Shown here: in pieces, positions 37,510-45,538 of the stretch
Numbering within the stretch: the stretch's first letter is position 1
How the letters are laid out: each line of letters opens with the position of its first letter
Assembly: GCA_902580275.1 (NCBI GenBank)
Contig: CACHJZ010000002.1
Coordinates: forward strand, 168,334-232,333
DNA: 64,000 nucleotides
DNA from: an uncultured Pelagibacteraceae bacterium
GTDB lineage: Bacteria; Pseudomonadota; Alphaproteobacteria; Pelagibacterales; Pelagibacteraceae
Direction of reading: 5' to 3'
Notes under the pieces: model-generated
Told to the model about the DNA's origin: nothing
The model's input: only the letters and a program-made list of their open reading frames with translations
The model's database searches: none
Translations under genes and position numbers: made by a program

Positions 37510-38795
37510 AAAAAAAATATAACATAGCAATAATTGGATTGGGTCAGATAGGCTCTTATCTATATAAAGAAATTATATTAAAAAAAAAAGAAATACAAAA
37601 AAAAACCGGTAAGATTGTAAATATAGTTGCAATAAGTGCTAAAAATAAAAATAAAAAAAGAAAATTTAAAATAAATAGAAAAATTTTTTACACAAATCCT
37701 TTAAAAATAATTTCTGATAAAAAAGTAGATATAATTTTTGAGTGTATAGGTTTGTCAGATGGTATATCAAAAAAAGTTGTTGAAAATGCAATTATTAATA
37801 AAATACACGTCATTACTCCTAACAAAGCACTAATAGCAAAACATGGTGAGCATCTTTCTAATTTGGCTGTAAAAAATAAAGTAAATCTTGAATTTGAAGC
37901 CTCTGTGGGTGGAGGAATACCAATTTTAAGAACAATTAAAGAGGGACTTGCTACAAACAAAATTAATAAAATGTATGGCATACTTAATGGTACATGCAAT
38001 TATATTTTAACTGAGATGGAAAAAACAGGTGATGCATTTAAAAATGTACTAAAAAAAGCTCAAGATCTTGGATATGCTGAACCAGGAAATTCAAAATTAG
38101 ATTTAAATGGTTACGATACTTTAGCAAAAGTGAAAATTCTTTCTGCATTAGCCTTTAATAAAAAAATTTCTAAATCAAATTGTTTAATGGAAGGAATTGA
38201 GAATATTGAAAGTAAGGATTTTGATATGGCAGATCAATTAAATTTAAGAGTAAAACTATTAGGGATCACTGAAATTGTGAATAACAGACTATTTGAAAGA
38301 GTACATCCATGCTTAGTGAAGAAAAATACTTATATTGCAAATGTTAGCGGCGTGATGAATGCTGTAATTCTAGAGGGAATGCCCGTAGGAGAGTCTGTTT
38401 TACAAGGGGAGGGTGCTGGCCCTGGACCTACATCATCAGCTTTGATGTCTGATTTTTTATCTATATTACGAGGTAATATAAAATTTCCATTTGGATTACC
38501 TAATAATGCGAGAGAAAATGCTAAAATATATGATGATAACAATTATGAAAATTCTTTATACTTGCGATTTGAGGTTAATGATAAACCAGGAGTTTTATCT
38601 CAGATCACAAAACATTTGGCAAAATATAAAATTTCTATTCAAAGATTAATACAAATACCTGATAATACTAAGAAGAAGGCCTCGATAATAATCATTACTC
38701 ATAGTGTAAAGGAAAATAACTCAAAAAAATGTTTAAGATCAATAAATTCAATTAAGAATATTATCAAAAAACCCGTGCTTATAAGATTATTTTAA
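37506..38795 (+). CDS. hom: Homoserine dehydrogenase
   Basis: 429 aa. Reduces aspartate semialdehyde to homoserine. N-terminal Rossmann motif IAIIGLGQIGSYLYK, catalytic region KMYGILNGTCNYILTEM (about 158), GYAEPGNSKLDLNGYDTLAK (about 194), then QGEGAGPGPTSSALMSD. C-terminal ACT domain LRFEVNDKPGVLSQITKHLA (about 350) suggests feedback by threonine. It supplies homoserine for methionine (metY at 34 kb) and threonine. Confidence 0.96.
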   Translation: MKKKYNIAIIGLGQIGSYLYKEIILKKKEIQKKTGKIVNIVAISAKNKNKKRKFKINRKIFYTNPLKIISDKKVDIIFECIGLSDGISKKVVENAIINKIHVITPNKALIAKHGEHLSNLAVKNKVNLEFEASVGGGIPILRTIKEGLATNKINKMYGILNGTCNYILTEMEKTGDAFKNVLKKAQDLGYAEPGNSKLDLNGYDTLAKVKILSALAFNKKISKSNCLMEGIENIESKDFDMADQLNLRVKLLGITEIVNNRLFERVHPCLVKKNTYIANVSGVMNAVILEGMPVGESVLQGEGAGPGPTSSALMSDFLSILRGNIKFPFGLPNNARENAKIYDDNNYENSLYLRFEVNDKPGVLSQITKHLAKYKISIQRLIQIPDNTKKKASIIIITHSVKENNSKKCLRSINSIKNIIKKPVLIRLF

Positions 38796-39697
38796 TGGAA
38801 ATATACGTTAAACTTTTTGAGGTAATATTTCCTGTTTTTTTTATCATCGGTATTGGATACTTTATTGGTAAGAAAGATAAGAAATTTGATACTAAATTTA
38901 TCACAAATTTTGCCGCTAATGTAGGTTCACCTGCAATGATAATTTACGCATTAAATGTCAAAAATATCACATTTGAAACATTTGTTAATTATTTTTGGTA
39001 TTACTTATTAGCAATAGTTGGTTTTGCTTTTATAGGTATTATTTTCTTATTTTTTGTCAAATCAAAAGATATTATAAGAGAATTACCCCCGTTTATGATG
39101 CCAAATACAGGGAATATGGGATTTCCTATTTGTTTATTTGCATATGGATTTGAAGGTTTAGGCGTTGCCGCGGCAATTACAGCTTTAATAATTCTTTTTC
39201 ATTTTACAGTTGGAGTATTTTTAGCCGATAGAAGGTTTAGTTTTGATGTTATATTAAAAAGTCCAGCATTTTATACTATCATAATATCTGTTTTATTACT
39301 TTATTATGATATTGAACTACCAGTGTTTGTTGAAAACACTACATTTTTGTTGATGTATGCTACAATTTTTTTAATTTTAATGTCTTTAGGTATAGCATTA
39401 ACACGTCTAAAAGTTTTTTCACTTAAAAGATCTTTAATTTCTTCATTTGCTCGTGTTATTCTTGGCCCTGCAGTTGGTTTTGCAATCATTTATTATTTTA
39501 ATTTATCTGGATTTGCTGCTGGAGTGTTATTGATCCAATGTTCTATGCCAAGTGCAATTTTAAATTTCTTGGTTGGTTCTATGTATTCACCAAAAGAAAA
39601 TGTTGATAACGTTGCAAGTATGATTTTTGTATCCACAGTAATTTCATTTATTACCATTCCAATTGTTGTATTTATTTCATTAAATTACTTTCCTTAA
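38795..39697 (+). CDS. AEC (auxin efflux carrier) family transporter
   Basis: 300 aa, about ten hydrophobic helices in the inner membrane. Start VIFPVFFIIGIGYFIGK, conserved NTGNMGFPICLFAYG (about 107) and QCSMPSAILNFLVGSMY near the end fit the AEC/Mem_trans family. Family members export or import organic acids or amino acids; the substrate is not predictable. Its ATG uses the last base of the hom stop and its own stop overlaps the next gene in the same way. Confidence 0.85.
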   Translation: MEIYVKLFEVIFPVFFIIGIGYFIGKKDKKFDTKFITNFAANVGSPAMIIYALNVKNITFETFVNYFWYYLLAIVGFAFIGIIFLFFVKSKDIIRELPPFMMPNTGNMGFPICLFAYGFEGLGVAAAITALIILFHFTVGVFLADRRFSFDVILKSPAFYTIIISVLLLYYDIELPVFVENTTFLLMYATIFLILMSLGIALTRLKVFSLKRSLISSFARVILGPAVGFAIIYYFNLSGFAAGVLLIQCSMPSAILNFLVGSMYSPKENVDNVASMIFVSTVISFITIPIVVFISLNYFP

Positions 39698-40550
39698 TGA
39701 AAGCCATAACATTTAATTTATTAGCTTGGGTAATGCTCCCAATAATGGATGGTATTGCAAAATATTTAAGTTCCGATCTTCCTGTTTTGCAAATTACTTG
39801 GGCAAGATATTTTTTTACAGTTTTTTTTACTTTTCCTATAATGTTTTTTTTTTTAAAAAAGATCTGGTTTGGACTAAAAAGCCTAAATTGCAATTTTTAA
39901 GAGGATTGATACTTTTAATTGCGAATATTTGTTTTTTTTATTCAATATCAATAATTTCACTTGCTAAAGCTTTAACATTAGCATTTATAGCTCCGCTAAT
40001 AGTTACAGCATTTTCACCTTTTTTTTTAGGTGAAAAAGTTGGTTATAGAAGGTGGTTAGCTGTAATAATAGGTTTTGTTGGATCTTTGGTAGTAATTAGA
40101 CCAGGCATTGTAGAGATAAATCTAGCAAGTATAGCAGCGTTAATAACAGGAATTATGTATGGATTTTATTTAATTATAACTCGAAAATTAAGTTCATCAG
40201 ACAATCCACTATTAACTTTATTATTAACAGGTATAGTAGGGGCTATAATTATTTCCTTAACTATGCCAATTGTTTGGGTAGAACCATCATTTACTCAATG
40301 GTCTTTAATGGCTGCCGTTGGAGTATTTGCATGCATAGGACATTTCTTTTTAATTTTATCTCTTAAATATGCTGATGCCTCTAAACTAGCTCCTTTTAGT
40401 TACTTCGAAATAATTACTAATATAATAATTGGTTATTATTTCTTTGAGGACTTTCCTGATAAATGGACTTTTCTTGGCCTTATTATTATTGTGTCCGCTG
40501 GTATTTATATTTCTAGAAGAGAAAGCTTTTATAAAAACAATATTTTATAA
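39697..40550 (+). pseudogene. EamA/DMT family transporter, frameshifted
   Basis: Drug/metabolite transporter with about ten helices. The N-terminal part (FNLLAWVMLPIMDGIAKYLSS) is in frame 1 from 39697 and ends in IMFFFLKK. The continuation (DLVWTKKPKLQFLRGLILLIANICFFYS to 40550) is in frame 3. The break coincides with T11A6 at 39844-39860. One additional base there restores a protein of about 284 aa with two EamA repeats (FLGEKVGYRRWLAVIIGFVGSLVV is intact). It could be a recent pseudogene, a sequencing error, or a gene rescued by slippage. gatB shows the same +1 defect. Confidence 0.85.
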
Positions 40551-41014
40551 AGTACAAAATTGTTTACTATATATTAATTTTTTACTTTAATAACTTATTG
40601 TAAATTATTGTAATTATTGAATACTTTAAATTTTATATAATGGTCTTAAAAGTAAATAATATATCAAATTATAGAAAAATTATAAAATTTTAATTAAAAA
40701 ATTAAATATTTTGAATATTTGTTCTAAAAATAACTGATTTTGTATATATCGAGTAAATACCTAATTCTCAATGCCAATATCCTCTTAAGAAACTGCAAAT
40801 TAAAATATTTATAGGATTTGGAACGTTCTTTTTTTAAAGCAATGCATTATTAGAATATGCCATTTAAACGAGCAGGGAAGGGTCTATTTTTAACAAATCA
40901 ATGTTTACAGTACAACTGAAGGGAGAACTTCAATATCGAGGTGCTTTTGATAAAAAATGATTAAAAATTATTGATTTTATTACCTTTTTGTGTGAAAAAT
41001 ACCCGAAAATTGTC
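40551..41014. other. 464-bp gene-free stretch between eamA and ogt
   Basis: Longest stretch without a gene in the window, lying between two convergent genes. It is very AT-rich up to about 40740, then of mixed composition. Only very short ORFs are present. No tRNA, terminator or known RNA was recognised. One small inverted pair, GAAG-GGAGAA-CTTC, lies near 40918-40931. It may be eroded remains of a former gene at the edge of the accessory region. Confidence 0.5.
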
Positions 41015-41284
41015 TTAAATTTTAACTTTCTCAGATCTTAATAATCTGATCTTTTGCCTGATTCCTCCTGATCCAGAGTAGCCACCAAGGCCTCCATCTG
41101 ATCTAATTACTCTATGGCAAGGGATTTTAGGGGCGTAAGGGTTTTTTGCACACGCATTTGCTACCGCTCGTGCTGCTTTAGGCATTTTAATGGCTTTTGC
41201 CAACTGTTTATAAGTTATGACTTTACCTTTAGGTATTGTTTTGAGGTACTTCCAAACTTTAATTTGAAATTGAGTTCCTTTCAT
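41015..41284 (-). CDS. ogt: Methylated-DNA-[protein]-cysteine S-methyltransferase, catalytic domain only
   Basis: About 89 aa from the ATG at 41284; the track start at 41323 is a TTG within an RNA hairpin. Contains the DNA-binding helix (KVWKYLKTIPKGKVITYKQLAKAI, AARAVANACAKNP) and the active site IPCHRVIRSDGGLGGYSGSG. The methyl-accepting cysteine is present, so this is not an alkyltransferase-like (WHR) protein. It lacks the N-terminal domain of E. coli Ogt and Ada. AGGGG eight bases before the ATG is a good Shine-Dalgarno. It repairs O6-alkylguanine by a suicide reaction. Confidence 0.88.
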   Translation of the reverse strand: MKGTQFQIKVWKYLKTIPKGKVITYKQLAKAIKMPKAARAVANACAKNPYAPKIPCHRVIRSDGGLGGYSGSGGIRQKIRLLRSEKVKI

Positions 41285-41295
41285 AAGAAAAACCC

Positions 41296-41470
41296 CTGTT
41301 TCCTTGCACTTTTTACGGTGCAAAGAACAGTAAGTTTTGGCACGTCGTTGTAGGCGCTACCGCCATGCCTCCCGCTTCACGATTTTAGCGCTACTCCGCG
41401 AAGCTTTCTGCCCCCTGGGCTTGGTCCTCTCGGCCTTTCCCCAGTTGGCCAGTTAAGAGTTGCCTCTTAA
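41296..41470 (-). ncRNA. Candidate structured RNA, GC-rich, upstream of ogt
   Basis: About 175 nt, roughly 55-60% G+C in a genome near 30%. On the minus strand it folds into five visible stems: TTAAGAG-GCAA-CTCTTAA (GNRA loop), CTGGG/CCCAG around 41415-41444, GCTTCGCG/CGTGAAGC (41374-41404), GGCAT/GTGCC enclosing GGCG-GTAG-CGCC (41339-41369), and a 13-bp hairpin CTGTT/AACAG plus CTTTGCAC/GTGCAAGG (41296-41330). Three of the stems contain G-U pairs on the minus strand that would be A-C mismatches on the plus strand. This, with the GNRA loop, fixes the orientation. I could not match it to RNase P, SRP, 6S, tmRNA or a known riboswitch. It could be a free RNA or an ogt leader. Confidence 0.6.
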
Positions 41471-41477
41471 TTAAGCT

Positions 41478-41506
41478 CTTATAACATTCAGAATTAGTTG
41501 TATTAA
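41478..41506 (-). promoter_or_regulatory. Candidate promoter of the structured RNA
   Basis: Read on the minus strand, TTAATA (-35, weak) and TATAAG (-10, 5 of 6 to consensus) are spaced by 17 bp. The predicted start, about 7 nt downstream at 41471, coincides with the first base of the first RNA stem. The coincidence is what makes the site credible; the -35 box alone is poor. Confidence 0.4.
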
Positions 41507-41562
41507 TCACTTTTTGATTGTTTTTTAATTTTTTTTAACAGCAGTGGATAATGGGGATAATT

Positions 41563-41727
41563 TTAGTTCATCAATAAGAAAAGCAGCACGAATATACTAA
41601 TAAAGAATATGCCAAATATTATCATTAAAATTCTATTTTTACTTTGATTAGAAAGTTTTGACCAAAAATGCATGAACAAAAATATTATAATTGGAACACT
41701 CAGGCCTATTAAAACATATTTTGGCAT
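41563..41727 (-). CDS. Small two-helix membrane protein, 54 aa
   Basis: Not in the ORF track. MPKYVLIGLSVPIIIFLFMHF, a polar loop WSKLSNQSKNRI, then LMIIFGIFFISIFVLLFLL and the end MN. Two hydrophobic helices of about 17-20 residues separated by a basic loop suggest a hairpin in the inner membrane. No homologue recognised. It is divergent from the integrase and lies upstream of the structured RNA and ogt on the same strand. Small two-TM proteins can be toxins, holins or regulators, but nothing shows which. Confidence 0.5.
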   Translation of the reverse strand: MPKYVLIGLSVPIIIFLFMHFWSKLSNQSKNRILMIIFGIFFISIFVLLFLLMN

Positions 41728-41749
41728 TTATAACGTTTAACTTATTTGC

Positions 41750-41778
41750 TTGACATTAGAAATGCGTTATATTATATT
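41750..41778 (+). promoter_or_regulatory. Promoter of the integrase gene
   Basis: Consensus TTGACA at 41750-41755, a 17-bp spacer, then TATATT at 41773-41778. The -10 box overlaps the left arm of an 11-bp inverted repeat by three bases, and the ATG of the recombinase is 31 bp past the -10. It is one of the best sigma70-type promoters in the window. Confidence 0.7.
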
Positions 41779-41804
41779 TCCGATAATTAATGGTTATCGG
41801 AAAT
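41776..41804. repeat. 11-bp perfect inverted repeat at the integrase start
   Basis: ATTTCCGATAA, a 7-base spacer TTAATGG, then TTATCGGAAAT. The arms are perfectly complementary over 11 bp and lie between the -10 box and the start codon (41809). The layout, two inverted arms around a 7-bp centre, fits either an autoregulatory operator or a tyrosine-recombinase core site, where crossover regions are typically 6-8 bp. I saw no second full copy in the window. Confidence 0.65.
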
Positions 41805-41808
41805 AATT

Positions 41809-42723
41809 ATGAGTGAATTAGTAACTGACATAAAAAGTTTAGAAATTGAAACATTAAAAAATTTAAAAAATTCTAAAGCTCAAAACACGTTAAGAGCTTA
41901 CCAGGCTGATTTTAAAGACTTTTCAAGTTTTTGTGCTAAGAATGGCTTTAAGTCATTACCAACAGAGCCAAAGATAATAGCTTTATACCTCACCCATTTA
42001 AGCTCATTCTCGAAATTTAGTACTTTAAAAAGAAGAATAGCATCTATCAAAGTAGTTCATAAATTAAAAGGGCATTACATTGACGCTAAACATCCAATTA
42101 TTACTGAAAATATTATGGGTATTAAAAGAAAATTGGGAGTTAAACAAACATCTAAAAAACCTATATTAATCAATGATTTAAAAAATATAATTAATGTAAT
42201 AGATCAAGAAAAGAATGAAATTAAGAAATATCAAAACAAAGCTATGATATTAATTGGCTTCGCTGGAGGCTTTAGAAGATCTGAACTTGTATCGATTGAA
42301 TATGAAGATATAGATTTTGTATCTGAAGGAGTCAAAATAACAGTAACAAAATCAAAAACAGACCAAACAGGTATAGGGTTAACAAAGGCTATCCCCTACT
42401 TTGAAAACAAAACCTACTGCCCTGTAATATCATTAAGAAAATGGATAGAATATTCAAATATAAATATTGGTAAAATATTTAAAGTGTCGGATAAAACAGT
42501 AGCACTTACTATTAAAAAATACGCTTTAATGGCAGGATTAGATAACAGTAAGTACGCAGGTCATAGTTTAAGATCAGGATTTGCAACATCGACTGCGGAA
42601 ATAGGTGCAGATGAAAGAAGTATAATGGCAATGACAGGACATAAATCTACACAAATGGTAAGAAGGTATATTCAGGAAGCAAATTTGTTTAAAAACAATG
42701 CATTAAATAAGTTAAAAATTTAA
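41809..42723 (+). CDS. Tyrosine recombinase/integrase
   Basis: 304 aa phage-integrase-family recombinase. The N-terminal SAM-like core-binding domain spans about 15-110 (NTLRAYQADFKDFSSFC). The catalytic domain follows: first arginine in GFAGGFRRSELVSI (about 154), lysine in VTKSKTDQTG, the HxxR box HSLRSGFATS (about 257), GHKSTQMV and the nucleophile tyrosine in RRYIQEA. All catalytic residues are present, so it should be active. It is shorter than P4-type integrases and has no arm-binding domain, which is closer to XerC/D and plasmid resolvase types. Its stop touches the stop of the convergent GT11 gene. Confidence 0.9.
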   Translation: MSELVTDIKSLEIETLKNLKNSKAQNTLRAYQADFKDFSSFCAKNGFKSLPTEPKIIALYLTHLSSFSKFSTLKRRIASIKVVHKLKGHYIDAKHPIITENIMGIKRKLGVKQTSKKPILINDLKNIINVIDQEKNEIKKYQNKAMILIGFAGGFRRSELVSIEYEDIDFVSEGVKITVTKSKTDQTGIGLTKAIPYFENKTYCPVISLRKWIEYSNINIGKIFKVSDKTVALTIKKYALMAGLDNSKYAGHSLRSGFATSTAEIGADERSIMAMTGHKSTQMVRRYIQEANLFKNNALNKLKI

Positions 42724-43653
42724 TTATATAGACATCCAATCATCTGGCCAAAAATTCTTATTGTTTGAGGGATTGAGATTTGATGGACGGATACAAATTT
42801 TATTTGGATTATTATTTAACCAAGCCCCCCACCAATGAAATGAAGAAGGTCCTACAATAAAATGCTTGCAATATCTAAATAAATTGAAATCATTGATAAC
42901 GTTATTATTAACTATAGTATATTTGTTAATCTTTAACTTGCTCAGTACATTATTAATATCAATGTGATCATTGCACCATATAAAATATTCAGGATTAGAA
43001 ACTTTTGACTCGATGAAATCAATAGAATTATTTATATAATTAATAATATTTTCAACAAATATATCAGATTTTTGAATATTTACGCTTGTTTTTAATTTAT
43101 GTTGATCTGAAAATCTATTTCTTCGAATGTGTAAAGATATTGAATTTGAGTTTTTAATTCTATCAATAAAAGTATTAGATTTCTGGATTAATTCATTTTT
43201 TGGAGTGAATATTTTACATAAATCATCTTTATATTCAAAGAAATATTTATGATTTTCAAAATTACCTTGTATATATAAACTATCAGAAACCTTGGATTTA
43301 TCTAAATTAATAAATTCTTGAACTATTTTCTTATTTTCTATCCTAATTTGTTTTTCAATTAAAAATTTTTTTTTCTTTAAAAAAATATCAAAAAATAATT
43401 TAAATTTTTTTTGGAATAATTTGAATGGAGTATCATAAATCAAATTATCAGGTGCTATATTATTCGTAATATTAAAATTATTAAGCATATAAAACTGATG
43501 ATTTCTTAATAAATTTTTATTTCTTGAATAACCGCTTTTATTATCAATATACAAATTATAGTTTAGTTTCTTTGATAATGAATATGCAAAAGCATACATG
43601 AATAATTGGTTTCCTAAACCTTCAGAAATTTGGATAATTAATTTTTTTTTCAT
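42724..43653 (-). CDS. GT11 family glycosyltransferase (alpha-1,2-fucosyltransferase-like)
   Basis: 309 aa. N-terminal GDP-sugar binding start LIIQISEGLGNQLFMYAFAY, then SISLHIRRNRFSD (the HxRRxD-type motif of GT11, slightly altered) and FIVGPSSFHWWGAWLNNN. Family members add L-fucose in alpha-1,2 linkage to galactose. The donor and acceptor here are not certain. Likely decorates a surface polysaccharide. Its start overlaps the stop of the GT2 gene by 4 bp. Confidence 0.82.
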   Translation of the reverse strand: MKKKLIIQISEGLGNQLFMYAFAYSLSKKLNYNLYIDNKSGYSRNKNLLRNHQFYMLNNFNITNNIAPDNLIYDTPFKLFQKKFKLFFDIFLKKKKFLIEKQIRIENKKIVQEFINLDKSKVSDSLYIQGNFENHKYFFEYKDDLCKIFTPKNELIQKSNTFIDRIKNSNSISLHIRRNRFSDQHKLKTSVNIQKSDIFVENIINYINNSIDFIESKVSNPEYFIWCNDHIDINNVLSKLKINKYTIVNNNVINDFNLFRYCKHFIVGPSSFHWWGAWLNNNPNKICIRPSNLNPSNNKNFWPDDWMSI

Positions 43654-44516
43654 TTAATATACTTAGCAATCAAATATTTGATATTGCTAATAAAATAATC
43701 AAAATAATAACTTAAATTTTTAATAGGTTCTACTAATGGACCGCTATATAACTCCCCTCTTCTTAGAAAATGTGTAGTAAAAAAATCTACCGAAAATTTC
43801 CATTTTAATAAAAAAGTTTTCTTACCATTATTTGGTAAAACACTTGCGTTTTTTCTAGTTGTTACAGATCCAAAATGATAAAGTCTTGATTTTGATACAC
43901 TTTTGAAAATTCTATTCCCTTCGACCCAAAGTTTCATATTAAGATCGGGATCTGATGCAAATCCAGGATTAAATTCCTCACTGAAGCCACCTACCTTTTC
44001 CCATAAATCTTTTGGAATAAGATGTGGCGCCCAATGACTACCTTGAAGATCTTTAAATTCAAAAGTATTATAATTTTTAAGTAATTTTTCTTCATTAAAA
44101 TTTTCAAATGTATCTCCACAATCAAACTGAATATGTTGTATACTGCCATTAACAGGACCCATAGGGGCTAATTGTGTCATTGAAAGGTAAAATTTATTAC
44201 TATTTATTGAAGTCATTTCTTCGACTAAGGCATCATCCCAATTAGGTAAGAAATACATATCATCATGCGAATATAAAATGTAACTTTTAGAGCTTAATTT
44301 ATAGGCAGTGTTGACACCACTGCAAAGACCAATATTTTCATATGATTTAGAATGTATGATACTCTCATTTATAAGATAATTTTCTGTTTCGTTGTCTTCA
44401 CCATTTAAATGAACAATTATTTCATGATTAAATGATGAATTTTTTTTAATAGAATCTATAGTTAATTTACAGTATTTGTAATTATTATGACTTGGTATAA
44501 TGATTGAAAATTCCAT
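43650..44516 (-). CDS. GT2 family glycosyltransferase
   Basis: 288 aa, GT-A fold. Starts FSIIIPSHNNYKYCKLTIDSI. The metal-binding DxD equivalent is LYSHDDMYFLPNW (about 93), and FNPGFASDPDLNMKLWVEG (about 205) holds the ED-like catalytic acids. No membrane helix is evident. Part of the surface-polysaccharide cassette; acceptor unknown. Confidence 0.8.
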   Translation of the reverse strand: MEFSIIIPSHNNYKYCKLTIDSIKKNSSFNHEIIVHLNGEDNETENYLINESIIHSKSYENIGLCSGVNTAYKLSSKSYILYSHDDMYFLPNWDDALVEEMTSINSNKFYLSMTQLAPMGPVNGSIQHIQFDCGDTFENFNEEKLLKNYNTFEFKDLQGSHWAPHLIPKDLWEKVGGFSEEFNPGFASDPDLNMKLWVEGNRIFKSVSKSRLYHFGSVTTRKNASVLPNNGKKTFLLKWKFSVDFFTTHFLRRGELYSGPLVEPIKNLSYYFDYFISNIKYLIAKYIK

Positions 44517-44551
44517 GGAAACAATCCTAAAACAATAAATATTACAATTTT

Positions 44552-45538
44552 ATGTCCAAAAATACTAAAAAAATCGATACTGCTTTAATTGGTTGTGGTT
44601 ATTGGGGTACCAATATAGCAAAATCACTAATTACAATTAAAAAGACTATTTATGTTTTCGATGAGAATCACAATAACTGCAAAATTTTAAAAAAAAGATT
44701 TCCTAATTATATAAATATTGAGAAAAATCTGTCGAATATTCTTGTTAATAAAAAAATTAAAAACATAATTTTAGCTACCCCTCCAAGTAAAAACTTTAAA
44801 TTACTTAAAATATTTATAAATAATGAAAAAAATATATTTATTGAAAAACCAGGTCTTAAAAATTTAAAAGATATTGATTATTTTAAAAAATTAAAAAACA
44901 AAAAAATACTCATGTTTGGATATATTTATATGTTTAATAACTATATTAAATTTATAAAAAAATTTGTTTCAAATAAAAAGAATGGAAAAATATTATATTT
45001 AAAGTTTCAAAGACAAAATTTAGGACCTATAAGAAATGATGTAAGTGTTTCATATGATTTATCTTCTCATGATTTAAGTATATTATATTATTTTATTGGA
45101 GATTTACCAAAAAATCTTTCTGAAAAAAGCTATTCTATTTTAAAAAAAAAACTCCCTGATATATCTAATATTAGTGCTAAGTATAAAAATATTTACATAG
45201 ATATACATAATAGCTGGCTAAACCCGGATAAAGTAAGACGTATTACAGTTGTAACTAAAAAAAAAATGTTACTGTTTGATGAAATGAAAACAGATAATAA
45301 AATCGTTATATATAATAAATACGCAGTGTATCCAAAAATCTCTGAATTTAATAATAAGTTTTTCAACCAGAAAGCAAAAATATATTTTGGAAAAAACTAT
45401 TCACCAAGAATTAAATCTAACAACCCTCTTTTAGATGAGCTTAAATATTTCTTTAAATGTATTAAAAAAAATAATAAACCATTCACAAATATTGATTTTG
45501 CTGAAAAAATTTTAAAAAGTTTAGACAAACTTTATTAA
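44552..45538 (+). CDS. Gfo/Idh/MocA family oxidoreductase
   Basis: 328 aa. NAD(P)-binding TALIGCGYWGTNIAKSL at the N-terminus and the catalytic lysine motif FIEKPGLKNL (about 96). Family members oxidise or reduce sugars; within a glycan cassette a role in making a nucleotide sugar such as a 3-oxo or amino sugar precursor is plausible. It is the only + strand gene in the cassette, and its last bases overlap the convergent double glycosyltransferase. Confidence 0.82.
   Translation: MSKNTKKIDTALIGCGYWGTNIAKSLITIKKTIYVFDENHNNCKILKKRFPNYINIEKNLSNILVNKKIKNIILATPPSKNFKLLKIFINNEKNIFIEKPGLKNLKDIDYFKKLKNKKILMFGYIYMFNNYIKFIKKFVSNKKNGKILYLKFQRQNLGPIRNDVSVSYDLSSHDLSILYYFIGDLPKNLSEKSYSILKKKLPDISNISAKYKNIYIDIHNSWLNPDKVRRITVVTKKKMLLFDEMKTDNKIVIYNKYAVYPKISEFNNKFFNQKAKIYFGKNYSPRIKSNNPLLDELKYFFKCIKKNNKPFTNIDFAEKILKSLDKLY

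Noticed and set aside
40905-40965. Short ORF MFTVQLKGELQYRGAFDKK in the gap before ogt
   Set aside because: Only 19 codons with no Shine-Dalgarno and an in-frame stop not far upstream; it may be a gene remnant but is not supportable.
41340-41457. Arg-rich ORF on the + strand through the GC-rich stretch
   Set aside because: The 39-codon reading is composed of Arg, Ala and Leu as expected of random GC-rich sequence and has no start signal. The pairing pattern favours RNA on the other strand.
41296-41470. RNase P RNA, SRP RNA, 6S RNA or tmRNA
   Set aside because: None of the universal motifs (GAGGAAAGTCC of RNase P, GGAAGG-AGCA of SRP, a T arm or tag reading frame of tmRNA) is present on either strand.
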